Part shown: positions 54,477 through 63,902 of the stretch, piece by piece
Position numbering within the stretch: position 1 is the stretch's first letter
Layout: each line of letters starts with the position of its first letter
Source of the DNA: Microbulbifer variabilis ATCC 700307
GTDB taxonomy: Bacteria > Pseudomonadota > Gammaproteobacteria > Pseudomonadales > Cellvibrionaceae
Assembly (NCBI RefSeq): GCF_000380565.1
Contig: NZ_AQYJ01000027.1
Span: 62,001 to 126,000, forward strand
Direction: 5' to 3'
Length of the DNA: 64,000 bases
The notes under the pieces: generated by a model
Database searches by the model: none
The model's input: only the letters and a program-made list of their open reading frames with translations
What the model was told of the DNA's origin: nothing
Program-made: the position numbers and the translations under genes

Positions 54477-55630
54477 TCCATCACCTCGGCTTTTCTAGTG
54501 GTAGATACAGCGGCCTTTGTCTCCCGCAGAGCCGCCTCCCGGGGAAACAAGGGTAGCTGCAGGGCCACTCTGTAGTGTCCATCCTCCCGACAGGCGGTAA
54601 ACATAAAGCGATTGCCGTAATAAGCGGACAGGCGTTGGCGGATATTTTCCATCGCCATGCCATTATTTTCCCTGGAGGTGTGCACAGTTTCCTGGGGCAA
54701 GGGGTTTTCGATAGCAATCCTGAGAACACCACTTTCAACTTCAACTCGTACGTTGATTTCCCCACCTTCACGCAATTTAGCCACGCCGTGTAACACCGCA
54801 TTTTCAAGCAGGGGCTGTAGCAACATACTGGGTAACTGGATGTCATTCAGTCCTTCACCCAATTGCCATTCTTGTCTCAGGCGATCCCCCAGACGCAATG
54901 CCTCGATCTCCAGGTAGCGCTGCGCCAGCAAAATCTCCTGCCGTAAAGGCACCAGTTTTGGATCGGCTAGGCTGGCCCTGAACAGAGCACACAAATCCTC
55001 TACCAGTCGTTCGGCACGATCTGGGTCCACAGCGATCAGGCTGGCCAAGCTATTCATACTATTAAACAGAAAGTGGGGACGGATACGGGATTGCAACGCC
55101 TCAATACGTGCGCCGAGCTCAGCTTGTTGCTGGTTATATAACTGCTGCTGCAAATAGGCGTAGCGCAAAACCACCCCAGAGCAAATGGCCCCCAGCAAGC
55201 AATCACTGGCCAGGCCCCACCAATCGAAATCGGCCTGTAACAGCAGTACGCGCAGATAGCGCTGTATTCCCATCACGCTTATCAATACCGCCAGCACCGC
55301 TATAAAGCTGATAGCACCGGCGCGCTTGTGCGAGAGCTTGGCCAAAAGGGGGCGCAGGCGGCAGAGTACAGCTGCAGAGGGCAATATCACCCACTGGATA
55401 ACCAGGGAGATCAACCCCAGGCGCTGCCAGCTGAATTCTCGCAACCCATCCAGCGCCAATACCAGCACCAGGGCCAACAGTTCTCCCATCAGCACCAGTG
55501 CTGCCAGGGAAGTGACGCTGCACAAATCCGGCAGGAAAGGCAAAACACCAGGAAGCGCAGAATCCTTGTTATCAGTATCAGTTTTTCGAATTTTCTGCGA
55601 TATAATGCCTGCCGGCCTGGAGTTTGACAT
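54473..55630 (-). CDS. algZ: AlgZ/FimS-type sensor kinase
   Basis: Membrane sensor kinase partner of the AlgR-type regulator. The 385-residue protein has four to five predicted membrane helices (about 40-60, 70-92, 105-125, 138-160), then a His_kinase domain with RPHFLFNSMNSLASL, in which His186 is the likely phosphorylation site, and a C-terminal HATPase with LPSMLLQPLLENAVLHG and NNGMAMENIRQRL. Unusual kinases of the LytS/FimS kind share this layout. It is divergent from argH, as in Pseudomonas. No hemCD follows algR here. Confidence 0.9.
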   Translation of the reverse strand: MSNSRPAGIISQKIRKTDTDNKDSALPGVLPFLPDLCSVTSLAALVLMGELLALVLVLALDGLREFSWQRLGLISLVIQWVILPSAAVLCRLRPLLAKLSHKRAGAISFIAVLAVLISVMGIQRYLRVLLLQADFDWWGLASDCLLGAICSGVVLRYAYLQQQLYNQQQAELGARIEALQSRIRPHFLFNSMNSLASLIAVDPDRAERLVEDLCALFRASLADPKLVPLRQEILLAQRYLEIEALRLGDRLRQEWQLGEGLNDIQLPSMLLQPLLENAVLHGVAKLREGGEINVRVEVESGVLRIAIENPLPQETVHTSRENNGMAMENIRQRLSAYYGNRFMFTACREDGHYRVALQLPLFPREAALRETKAAVSTTRKAEVME

Positions 55631-55720
55631 GCAATTGTTATTCTTGACTGTCCCTAACGTTTAAAGCGCAAGATACCACCAAGCTCCCCGGCCTTTCACC
55701 TCACTGCAGCCAGGAAAACC

Positions 55721-57145
55721 ATGAGCAACGAAAAAACCCCCACCGATTCCGCCAATAACCCGGCCGCCAAACTCTGGGGAGGCCGCTTCAGTGAAGCCAC
55801 TGATGCCTTCGTAGAGAGGTTCACCGCCTCAGTCACCTTTGACCAACGCATGGCATTGGAGGATATCCAAGGCTCTCTCGCCCATGCCCAGATGCTCTCT
55901 GAGGTAGGGGTATTGAGTGCAGATGAATATCAAAAGATCGCCCATGGCCTGAAGGAAATAGCAGAGGAAATTAAGGCAGGGGAGTTCCCGTGGTCAGTGC
56001 AGCTGGAAGATGTGCACATGAATATCGAGGCGCGCCTGACTGAGCGCATCGGTGCCACCGGTAAAAAACTGCACACTGGCCGCTCCCGCAACGATCAGGT
56101 AGCAACGGATATTCGCCTATGGCTGCGGGGGCGCATCGATAGGATTGCAGGCGAGCTAAGCCGCTTGCAAACCGGCCTGGTAGCGCTGGCGGAACGCGAA
56201 GCGGGCACTATTATGCCGGGCTTTACTCACCTACAGAGCGCTCAACCGGTGACTTTTGGCCACCACCTACTGGCCTGGAACGCCATGCTTACCCGGGACT
56301 ATGAGCGCTTGATGGACTGCCGCAAGCGAGTCAACCGCTCTCCCCTGGGCGCAGCCGCACTGGCCGGCACCAGTTACCCTATTGATCGCGCACGCACTGC
56401 TGAATTACTCGGTTTTGATGCCCCGACCGAAAACTCTCTGGATTCCGTCAGCGACCGGGATTTCGCCATTGAATTCTGCGCTTTCGCCGCGCTGCTGCTC
56501 ACTCACCTTTCCCGAGCGAGCGAGGAGCTGGTCCTTTGGACTTCGAGCCAGTTCGATTTTATTGATCTACCGGATCGCTTTTGCACCGGCTCCTCCATCA
56601 TGCCACAGAAGAAAAATCCGGATGTGCCTGAGCTGGTACGCGGTAAAACCGGCCGTGTAAACGGGCACCTAGTCGCCTTACTGACTCTGATGAAAAGTCA
56701 ACCGCTGGCATATAACAAGGACAACCAGGAGGATAAAGAACCGCTGTTTGACGCCGCCGACACCGCTCTGGATTGCCTGCGCGCGTTTGCAGATATGATA
56801 CCGGCTCTCAAGGCGAAAAAAGACAATATGCTGGAGGCGGCCGCCAAGGGCTTTTCCACCGCGACGGACTTGGCGGATTACCTTGTACGCAAAGGTGTTG
56901 CCTTCCGTGATGCCCATGAGATCGTCGGTCAATCAGTATCCTTTGCCATTGAACAGAACAAGGACCTGGCTGAACTAAGCCTGGAGCAACTACAACAATT
57001 TTCTGCTGAAATCAGCGAGGATGTATTTGAAGTGCTCACCCTTGAGGGCTCGGTGGCCGCCCGTGACCATATCGGTGGTACCGCACCCAATCAGGTACGT
57101 GCGGCCTGTGCGCGCGCACGTGAAGCAATCAAACAGCGCTGTTAG
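55721..57145 (+). CDS. argH: Argininosuccinate lyase (ArgH)
   Basis: Final step of arginine synthesis: cleaves argininosuccinate to arginine and fumarate. The 474-residue protein belongs to the fumarase/aspartase superfamily. Marks are [20 protein letters not shown] (about 18-37), [13 protein letters not shown] (about 118-130), [12 protein letters not shown] and the superfamily signature [11 protein letters not shown] (about 290-300). ATG 55721 is preceded by GGAAAACC. It is divergent from algZ, and a TATAAT box at 55601-55606 lies in the shared region, with no convincing -35 element. Confidence 0.98.
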   Translation: MSNEKTPTDSANNPAAKLWGGRFSEATDAFVERFTASVTFDQRMALEDIQGSLAHAQMLSEVGVLSADEYQKIAHGLKEIAEEIKAGEFPWSVQLEDVHMNIEARLTERIGATGKKLHTGRSRNDQVATDIRLWLRGRIDRIAGELSRLQTGLVALAEREAGTIMPGFTHLQSAQPVTFGHHLLAWNAMLTRDYERLMDCRKRVNRSPLGAAALAGTSYPIDRARTAELLGFDAPTENSLDSVSDRDFAIEFCAFAALLLTHLSRASEELVLWTSSQFDFIDLPDRFCTGSSIMPQKKNPDVPELVRGKTGRVNGHLVALLTLMKSQPLAYNKDNQEDKEPLFDAADTALDCLRAFADMIPALKAKKDNMLEAAAKGFSTATDLADYLVRKGVAFRDAHEIVGQSVSFAIEQNKDLAELSLEQLQQFSAEISEDVFEVLTLEGSVAARDHIGGTAPNQVRAACARAREAIKQRC

Positions 57146-57158
57146 TGGATTTGAAGTT

Positions 57159-57182
57159 AAAGCCCGGCTTTCCGGGCTTTCT
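57159..57182. terminator. Terminator between argH and cyaY
   Basis: AAGCCCGG, CTTT, CCGGGCTT form an 8-bp stem followed by T and a short pyrimidine tail on the plus strand. On the minus strand TTAACTT follows. It lies between convergent argH and cyaY and likely serves argH chiefly. Confidence 0.75.
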
Positions 57183-57202
57183 AAAAAGCCAAATTACTGC
57201 GG

Positions 57203-57529
57203 TTAGGGCCTAAGCCCCAAGCTGACCTCTTCGCCCTGCTGCTCACTCAGCACACGATCAAGCAGAGTGGCCAGATCCTCCCCGGTAGTGCCGCATTTCC
57301 AGCCGGGGTTTTCAAAGGCCAGGTGATAACCGCCGGATTTAGCTGCCACCCACAATTCGCGACTGGCCGACTGGCGAGAGAGAATCACCTGGCTTCCATT
57401 ATCCTCCAGCGTAAGAGTTAAAACCGACCCACTACGCTCGTAATCGATGTCCCAATCACACTCATCCAGGGCATCCTCTATCGCCATCAGGCTCCGCTCA
57501 ATGGCCGCTTCGTATTCCGCTTGGCTCAT
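57203..57529 (-). CDS. cyaY: CyaY, bacterial frataxin
   Basis: Iron-binding frataxin homologue that regulates iron-sulfur cluster assembly by IscS. The 108 residues match family size. An acidic first helix (MSQAEYEAAIERSLMAIEDALDECD) gives the iron-binding face, followed by the beta sheet with GSVLTLTLEDNGSQVILSRQ and ELWVAAKSGGYHL (about 71-83), the most conserved part. It is transcribed against the lptM-lysA-dapF genes, an arrangement also found in Pseudomonas and E. coli. Confidence 0.95.
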   Translation of the reverse strand: MSQAEYEAAIERSLMAIEDALDECDWDIDYERSGSVLTLTLEDNGSQVILSRQSASRELWVAAKSGGYHLAFENPGWKCGTTGEDLATLLDRVLSEQQGEEVSLGLRP

Positions 57530-57635
57530 CTTTTGTTACTTCTGTTACCGTCTACTGTGATGAATTTATTCGGCCGCTATACTATCAGGCTTTTGCCGAA
57601 CACCGCTTCGAAAGCCCGAGCGCAGGATGTCACCC

Positions 57636-57911
57636 ATGCCGAAAAAAATACTTCTCCCGCTCCTCACGCTGCTAGGTGCCTCCGCACTGATTGCAGGCTG
57701 TGGCCAGAAGGGCCCGCTGTACTTACCTCAGGCACCGGCAGAGCCCGCGCCGAGTATTACTACTGGTCCGCCCAATACGGCGCCTACCAGCAGCACTGCA
57801 GTGGAGCCCAGTGGACCAGCCATTGAACCGGCCGGTGAAGCTGTGCCTGAACCATTAGGAGAAGAGCCGCTGTATGAAGAATACCCAGAGGAGCAAGAAA
57901 CTGAGAAATGA
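57636..57911 (+). CDS. lptM: LptM/LppL-type small lipoprotein
   Basis: Small lipoprotein of the family that in E. coli (LptM, formerly YifL) helps oxidative maturation of the LPS translocon LptD. From ATG 57636 the 91-residue precursor has a signal peptide with lipobox LIAGC, followed by the diagnostic GQKGPLYLP. The long Pro/Glu/Thr-rich tail makes it larger than the E. coli protein. The ATG at 57627 is an alternative. I favour 57636 because AGGA lies eight bases upstream. The stop overlaps the lysA start by four bases. Confidence 0.88.
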   Translation: MPKKILLPLLTLLGASALIAGCGQKGPLYLPQAPAEPAPSITTGPPNTAPTSSTAVEPSGPAIEPAGEAVPEPLGEEPLYEEYPEEQETEK

Positions 57912-59161
57912 GTGAATTCAGTTATCGCAACGGCAGCCTTTGGGCTGAAGACGTCTCCCTCGAGCAGGTTGCCGAGCAATTCGGCACTCCCACCTATGTA
58001 TACAGCCGCGCTCATTTTGAGCGGCAATACCGGGCCTATGCCGATGCCCTGGGCAACCATCCCGGCCTGATCTGCTACGCGGTCAAGGCTAACAGCAATC
58101 TTGGCATACTCTCATTACTGGCTCAGCTGGGGTCAGGCTTCGATATCGTCTCTGGCGGTGAGCTGGAGCGTGTATTACTGGCAGGCGGTGATCCCTCACA
58201 GATAGTCTTTTCCGGTGTGGGCAAAACTGCCAATGAGATGCGCCGCGCCCTGGAAGTGGGTGTGCACTGCTTCAATATCGAATCTGAAGCTGAATTGCTG
58301 CGCCTGGAGCAGGTAGCTGCCGAATGCGAAACCGTCGCCCCAATTTCCCTGCGCGTAAATCCTGATGTCGACGCGCAAACTCACCCCTATATCTCCACCG
58401 GTCTCAAGGAAAACAAATTCGGCATCGCTATTGATTGTGCCCTGAAAGTCTATCTAGGTGCAGCCAAGTCCCCCCACTTGAAAATAATTGGTGTGGACTG
58501 CCATATCGGCTCTCAGCTCACTGAAGTCGCACCTTTCCTCGATGCCCTGGATCGACTCCTGGTTTTGGTAGATGACCTCGCCGATAAAGGCATCCAATTA
58601 GAGCATTTGGACCTGGGCGGCGGCCTGGGCGTGCGCTATCGAGGTGAAGAGCCCCCACCGGTGGCGGATTACCTCGAGGCAGTACTTAAGCGCATTGGCG
58701 ATCGCAATCTCGGCTTGGTCCTTGAACCAGGGCGTTCAATCGCCGCCAATGGCGGTGTGCTTCTGACCCGCATTGACTATCTAAAGCGCACGCAGGAGCA
58801 CAATTTCGCCATCGTTGACGCGGCAATGAACGATAATCTGCGTCCGGCCCTGTACCAGGCCTGGCAGGATATAGTGCCGGTGACCCCCGATCACGGGGAA
58901 AACGCCATGTGGGATATCGTCGGGCCAGTATGCGAAACCGGTGATTTCCTCGGCAAAAACCGGGCCCTGACTCTACGACAGGGTCAGCTGCTAGCCATGC
59001 TCTCTACCGGTGCCTACGGATTTACCATGAGTTCCAACTACAATAGCCGGCCACGGGCAGCGGAAGTGCTGGTCGACGGTAGCAACACCTACCAGGTAAG
59101 GGCGCGGGAAAGCTTTAGCGACCTGGTGCGGGGAGAAACCCCGGTACCGGAGAAAGCCTGA
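57908..59161 (+). CDS. lysA: Diaminopimelate decarboxylase (LysA)
   Basis: PLP enzyme converting meso-diaminopimelate to lysine. The 417-residue protein has an alanine-racemase-like barrel with PLP Lys60 in CYAVKANSN, GGELERVL, the HIGSQ loop (about 198-202), LDLGGGLGVRY (about 235-245) and EPGRSIAANGG. The C-terminal beta domain has the partner-subunit Cys motif GPVCETGDFLG (about 338-348). It overlaps lptM by four bases; dapF follows after 228 bases. Confidence 0.98.
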   Translation: MSEFSYRNGSLWAEDVSLEQVAEQFGTPTYVYSRAHFERQYRAYADALGNHPGLICYAVKANSNLGILSLLAQLGSGFDIVSGGELERVLLAGGDPSQIVFSGVGKTANEMRRALEVGVHCFNIESEAELLRLEQVAAECETVAPISLRVNPDVDAQTHPYISTGLKENKFGIAIDCALKVYLGAAKSPHLKIIGVDCHIGSQLTEVAPFLDALDRLLVLVDDLADKGIQLEHLDLGGGLGVRYRGEEPPPVADYLEAVLKRIGDRNLGLVLEPGRSIAANGGVLLTRIDYLKRTQEHNFAIVDAAMNDNLRPALYQAWQDIVPVTPDHGENAMWDIVGPVCETGDFLGKNRALTLRQGQLLAMLSTGAYGFTMSSNYNSRPRAAEVLVDGSNTYQVRARESFSDLVRGETPVPEKA

Positions 59162-59389
59162 TTCTTTGTGGCGAAATAGATGTCAAAATAAAGATTTTAG
59201 TGCCACCATCTCTGGGGGCTACGCGAACACCCCACAGGCAGGCTGTTCGATACTTATAAAATCTCGACATATTGGTAATGCCAATCGATGGTGACCAGGT
59301 GGACCAGGAAACACCTGTGTCGCCACGGCATATTCGAGCCTGAGAGGCATCCATATCCGTCAGGTACACAAAATCATTAGAGAAATGGA

Positions 59390-60220
59390 ATGCGCGTTAA
59401 ATTCAGCAAGATGCATGGGCTTGGCAACGATTTTGTGATGCTCGACGGCATCAGTCAAAGAATCAAACTATCCCCCGACAAAATTCGTCGAATTGCCGAC
59501 CGCTGCCTGGGCATTGGTTGCGATCAGGTTTTACTGGTGGAATCTCCCCGCGACCCCGATGCAGACTTCCGCTACCGAATATTCAACGCCGATGGCAGTG
59601 AAGTGGAAAATTGCGGAAATGGCGCGCGTTGCTTCGCCCGATTTGTGCGCGACCGCCGCCTCACCGGCAAGAAGCGTTTAAAAGTCGAAACGGCCGGTGG
59701 CATCCTGCAACTTAAAGTCATGGATGGCGACCAAGTAAGCGTCAATATGGGCGCACCAGTGCTGGAGCCGGAACAAATCCCCTTCAGTGCCGATCGCTAC
59801 GCTGACAGTTACCCCATTGATGTCCTTGACGAGACATATACCATCGGTGCCGTATCTATGGGCAATCCCCACGCGGTACTGCTGGTTGAGGATGTACAGC
59901 AAGCCCCAGTTGACCAGTTGGGACCGCTAATTGAAGCTCACCCGCGCTTCCCACAAAAGGTCAACGTGGGCTTTCTACAAATCGACTCCCGTGACGAAGC
60001 GCAACTGCGTGTGTTTGAACGAGGGGTGGGAGAAACTCGTGCCTGCGGCACTGGTGCTTGCGCGGCAATGGTTTATGCACACCAGCGCGGGCTTGTGGAT
60101 GAAAAGGTTGAAATTCACCTTCCCGGTGGCAAGCTGACAATTCACTGGAGTGGGCCAGGCCAGCCGGTTACTATGACCGGGCCCGCAACAACAGTTTTCC
60201 ACGGGCAAATCATTATTTGA
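59390..60220 (+). CDS. dapF: Diaminopimelate epimerase (DapF)
   Basis: Cofactor-independent two-base epimerase converting LL- to meso-diaminopimelate for lysine and peptidoglycan. The 276-residue protein has the pseudo-symmetric fold: [14 protein letters not shown] (about 7-20), Cys75 in [20 protein letters not shown], and the second catalytic Cys219 in [11 protein letters not shown]. The ribosome site is near GAGAA. The 228-base gap after lysA is longer than in many relatives and has no gene. Confidence 0.98.
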   Translation: MRVKFSKMHGLGNDFVMLDGISQRIKLSPDKIRRIADRCLGIGCDQVLLVESPRDPDADFRYRIFNADGSEVENCGNGARCFARFVRDRRLTGKKRLKVETAGGILQLKVMDGDQVSVNMGAPVLEPEQIPFSADRYADSYPIDVLDETYTIGAVSMGNPHAVLLVEDVQQAPVDQLGPLIEAHPRFPQKVNVGFLQIDSRDEAQLRVFERGVGETRACGTGACAAMVYAHQRGLVDEKVEIHLPGGKLTIHWSGPGQPVTMTGPATTVFHGQIII

Positions 60221-60348
60221 ATAATTTTGCGGGCAAGATGGCGGCTATCCGACCTCCCGGGGAACTCTGTAGTACCTTTCGATAGTGGGTCCTTACCCAC
60301 TGGGACTGTCATTTCACCCAAAACCCGCGCCAATAATGTAAATGGACC

Positions 60349-61086
60349 ATGATGGAACAGACAGACGCCAATCAGAGCTCTGAAGAGATTGTCGCCGGCA
60401 GTCACAAGGAAACACAGCGGGATGACAAGCTTCTAGCTCGGCAGGTGGCTCGCTACCTGATGCAAAACCCCGAATTCTTTGTCGACCGGATGGACCTACT
60501 CGAAACCATCAAGCTACCGCGGGAAAATGGGAAGACCGTGTCTCTGATGACACATCAAACCAACCTCTTGCGAGAGCGCAATATTGAAATGCGCCAGCGC
60601 TTGGACCAACTACTGCACAATGCCCGTGACAACGACCAACTCTTCTTTAACAGCCGCCGCCTGATCCTAGCCCTTCTTGAAGCTCAGGACATCGGCGAAG
60701 CAACAGACGCTCTCTATTCCAGCTTTGCTAATGATTTCAATGTGGAATTCACCAACCTGACCCTATTTGGGCCACTACCCAGTGCCCGCAGCCTGGGACA
60801 GGTACAAACCAGCTCACACGCAGGTGCAGAAACGGCAATTGGAGGAATTTTGCGTAATGGTCGCCCAGTATGTGGTGCCTTACGCCCCGGCGAGAAAGAA
60901 TTCCTTTTTGGTGAAAGCTGGCAGGATGTCGCTTCCGCGGCGGTGGTTCCCTTAGGTAACCAGTTGGGCGTGCTCGCCGTTGGCTCTTCTGACCCTCAGT
61001 ACTATCGATCAAGCCTCGGCACCCTGTTTCTTTCCTACATTGGCGAAGTATTAGAGCGCCTGCTGCCCAGTCTGATGGGGCGCTGA
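60349..61086 (+). CDS. DUF484 family GAF-like protein
   Basis: Cytoplasmic protein of unknown function with a GAF-like C-terminal half. The 245 residues show the DUF484 signature: VARYLMQNPEFFVDRMDLL (about 29-47), then MTHQTNLLRERNIEMRQRLDQLLHNARDND (coiled coil, about 66-95). The second half includes LGVLAVGSSDPQYYRSSLGTLFLSYIGEVLERLLP (about 205-240). In many gammaproteobacteria it stands between dapF and xerC. Here xerC is missing and a leftward terminator follows. The first or second ATG (60349/60352) may be used. Confidence 0.9.
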   Translation: MMEQTDANQSSEEIVAGSHKETQRDDKLLARQVARYLMQNPEFFVDRMDLLETIKLPRENGKTVSLMTHQTNLLRERNIEMRQRLDQLLHNARDNDQLFFNSRRLILALLEAQDIGEATDALYSSFANDFNVEFTNLTLFGPLPSARSLGQVQTSSHAGAETAIGGILRNGRPVCGALRPGEKEFLFGESWQDVASAAVVPLGNQLGVLAVGSSDPQYYRSSLGTLFLSYIGEVLERLLPSLMGR

Positions 61087-61119
61087 GACTGCACCTTCCA
61101 AAGCCCGGAAGGATCTTTA

Positions 61120-61158
61120 AAAAGGAATTGCCGCCATCCTCACTGCAGGGGCGGCAAT
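61120..61158 (-). terminator. Terminator after the SutA-like gene
   Basis: On the minus strand ATTGCCGCC and GGCGGCAAT form a 9-bp stem around a 14-base loop, followed by TCCTTTTTAAAG. It lies ten bases beyond the stop of the leftward gene and may also end the DUF484 transcript. Confidence 0.7.
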
Positions 61159-61168
61159 CCCTCAGGCG

Positions 61169-61393
61169 CTAAATAGGGCGACTGCCGTATTTAGGCTGCG
61201 GTTTACGCGGGGGATCGGCAGTAACTTCCGGGTCAATTTCACTAATTGCCCCGCCGCTGGCGAGAAATTCCTCCACATCCGTGCTCAACTGGCTTCTGGC
61301 ACGTTCACGGGAGGTAATAGAGCGTTCTTCGGCAAATTCCTCAGACTCTTTGCTGCGGGAGTTCTTGCCTTGATCTTCATAACCATCTTTCAT
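61169..61393 (-). CDS. sutA: SutA-like RNA-polymerase-associated regulator
   Basis: Probably a small regulator of the SutA group, which in P. aeruginosa binds RNA polymerase and raises expression of ribosomal and maintenance genes in slow growth. The 74-residue protein has a polar acidic N-terminus (DGYEDQGKNSRSKESEEF) and a C-terminal block DVEEFLASGGAISEIDPE followed by DPPRKPQPKYGSRPI, the part I recognise. It is predicted to be mostly disordered. It lies downstream of glnK-amtB, as I recall for Pseudomonas. Identification is from memory of the C-terminal signature and could be a broader family. Confidence 0.65.
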   Translation of the reverse strand: MKDGYEDQGKNSRSKESEEFAEERSITSRERARSQLSTDVEEFLASGGAISEIDPEVTADPPRKPQPKYGSRPI

Positions 61394-61773
61394 AGCAAAA
61401 CCCTGTAACCCTTACTCCTGTTACAGAGGGAGTACCTCTGTGCCGCCCCTTCCCGCGGCGAGAATGAAACCGAAAGCCACAATCTGTGGCGATCCCCTAC
61501 CGCATCAAAGCGGCGATTAATATATAGGCACTCTCGATCTGAGCCGCCAGCCACAAGCAGCCGGTACAGTAGAGTTTTTTGTTGGGACAAAAACCGGGGA
61601 ATATTACGGTTTGCTATGGGGAATTTAGCGACAATACGGCAGCCCACCATTGCAAATAACCTAAAGGCATCTAGGAGGACTAAGGTTTTGAAACAACAAA
61701 GCCCCGGAAGGGGCTTGTATAGGCACCAGACACAGATGGCCTGAGAGAAGAGAATAACTAAGTTTGCTGCCGA
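61394..61773. other. Intergenic region between sutA-like gene and glnK
   Basis: About 380 bases without a convincing gene. A leftward 87-residue frame here (61390-61650) lacks a ribosome site and family signal. The region holds the glnK terminator at 61697-61716 and should hold the promoter of the SutA-like gene. A short AGGAGG followed by TTG lies at 61674-61690 on the plus strand, but its 18-codon frame runs through the terminator hairpin and is not called. Confidence 0.5.
61697..61716 (-). terminator. Terminator after the downstream glnK
   Basis: On the minus strand AAGCCCC, TTCC, GGGGCTT form a 7-bp stem followed by TGTTGTTTC. It lies about 60 bases beyond the glnK stop and ends the nitrogen operon. 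Confidence 0.75.
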
Positions 61774-62151
<378 letters not shown>

Positions 62152-62197
62152 TCAGTCAGATAGCGCCCCTACATGGGGCAGTATCGTCGCAGGACAA

Positions 62198-63457
62198 CTA
62201 TTTGCTCATAAATTCCGGGTAAGCTTCCATACCACATTCAGCCAAGTCAACACCCTCTTGTTCTTCATCTTCGCTGACACGAATACCGGTCACCAACTTA
62301 AGCAGATACCACACGGCAAAGGAAGTGACAAAAACCCAGAAGAAAATAGTCAATGCACCAACGAACTGGCCAATAAAAGAGGCACCTTCATTGGTCACTG
62401 GAACCAATAACAGACCAAGCAAGCCGACAACACCGTGCACAGAAATAGCACCAACCGGATCATCAATTTTCAACTTGTCCAAAGTGATAATAGAGAAAAC
62501 TACCAGGACTCCAGCAACCATACCGAACAGGGTCGCCTGTAACGCAGTCGGCGTAGATGGTTCTGCAGTAATAGCCACCAAGCCGGCCAAGGCTCCATTC
62601 AACAACATAGTGAGATCAGCCTTCCCAAATAGCAGGCGGGCAGTAATTAGTGCGGCTATAGCCCCACCTGCTGCAGCGGCATTGGTGTTGAGAAATACCA
62701 TAGCCACAGAATGCGCGCTGGCTGCATCTCCCAGCTTCAACACGGAACCGCCATTAAAACCAAACCAGCCCATCCACAAAATAAATGTACCAAGGGTTGC
62801 CAGCGGCAAGTTTGCACCGGGAATGGCATAGACCTGCCCATTGGGACCGTACTTACCTTTTCGGGCACCCAACAGTAGAACACCTGCCAGCGCGGCAGCA
62901 GCACCAGCCATATGAACAATGCCGGAACCGGCAAAGTCAGAGAAGCCAAAATCACTCAAACTGTACAGTCCAAATACATCTTTGCCGCCCCAGGTCCAGG
63001 AACCCTCAAGCGGGTAAATAAACCCTGTGAGCACTACAGCAAATGCGAGGAAGCTCCAAAGCTTCATGCGCTCTGCAACGGCACCAGATACAATGGACAT
63101 TGCGGTAGCAACAAATACTACCTGGAAGAAAAAGTCGGAAGCACCGGAATATACCGAGTCCCCTTCAAAGCCATTCTTGGCAGAGTCGGCCAATACACCT
63201 TCAAGACTAAAGGCCTCTATGCCTGCAAGCATCCAGCTGCCATCATACATAATGGCGTAACCGGTCATCAGATACATAATGCATGCAATTGCAAATAGCG
63301 CGACATTTTTAGTCAGAATTTCAGTGGTGTTTTTTGAGCGCACCAGGCCTGCTTCTAACATGGCGAAGCCTGCAGCCATCCACATCACTAGTGCACCACA
63401 CATTAGAAAATAAAACGTATCAATTGCATATTGCAATTGAAATACTTGATTCTCCAT
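62198..63457 (-). CDS. amtB: Ammonium transporter (AmtB)
   Basis: Trimeric inner-membrane ammonium channel. The 419-residue protein has about eleven helices and no cleavable signal peptide obvious from the N-terminus (MENQVFQLQYAIDTFYFLMC). Signatures are MWMAAGFAMLEAGLVRSKN (about 25-43), GSGIVHMAGAAAALAGVLLLG (about 177-197, with the first pore His), WFGFNGGSVLKLG and the second pore His in ISVHGVVGLLG (about 337-347). The tail (EDEEQEGVDLAECGMEAYPEF) is the acidic segment that meets PII. It is flanked by two glnK genes. Confidence 0.98.
   Translation of the reverse strand: MENQVFQLQYAIDTFYFLMCGALVMWMAAGFAMLEAGLVRSKNTTEILTKNVALFAIACIMYLMTGYAIMYDGSWMLAGIEAFSLEGVLADSAKNGFEGDSVYSGASDFFFQVVFVATAMSIVSGAVAERMKLWSFLAFAVVLTGFIYPLEGSWTWGGKDVFGLYSLSDFGFSDFAGSGIVHMAGAAAALAGVLLLGARKGKYGPNGQVYAIPGANLPLATLGTFILWMGWFGFNGGSVLKLGDAASAHSVAMVFLNTNAAAAGGAIAALITARLLFGKADLTMLLNGALAGLVAITAEPSTPTALQATLFGMVAGVLVVFSIITLDKLKIDDPVGAISVHGVVGLLGLLLVPVTNEGASFIGQFVGALTIFFWVFVTSFAVWYLLKLVTGIRVSEDEEQEGVDLAECGMEAYPEFMSK
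63420..63440. repeat. Perfect 9-bp inverted repeat at the start of amtB
   Basis: TCAATTGCA, TAT, TGCAATTGA: a perfect 21-base palindrome inside codons 6-13 of amtB. It could form a hairpin just after the start codon and affect translation, or be an accident of the coding sequence (FQLQYAID). Confidence 0.5.
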
Positions 63458-63512
63458 CTCTCTCTCCGTTTAATTCTTAGAATTTTAAAATTATTTATTG
63501 ATTATTACTGAC

Positions 63513-63899
<387 letters not shown>

Positions 63900-63902
63900 T
63901 TA

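Noticed and set aside
61390..61650. 86-codon leftward frame upstream of the SutA-like gene
   Set aside because: No ribosome site, no recognisable domain, and it overlaps the SutA-like start.
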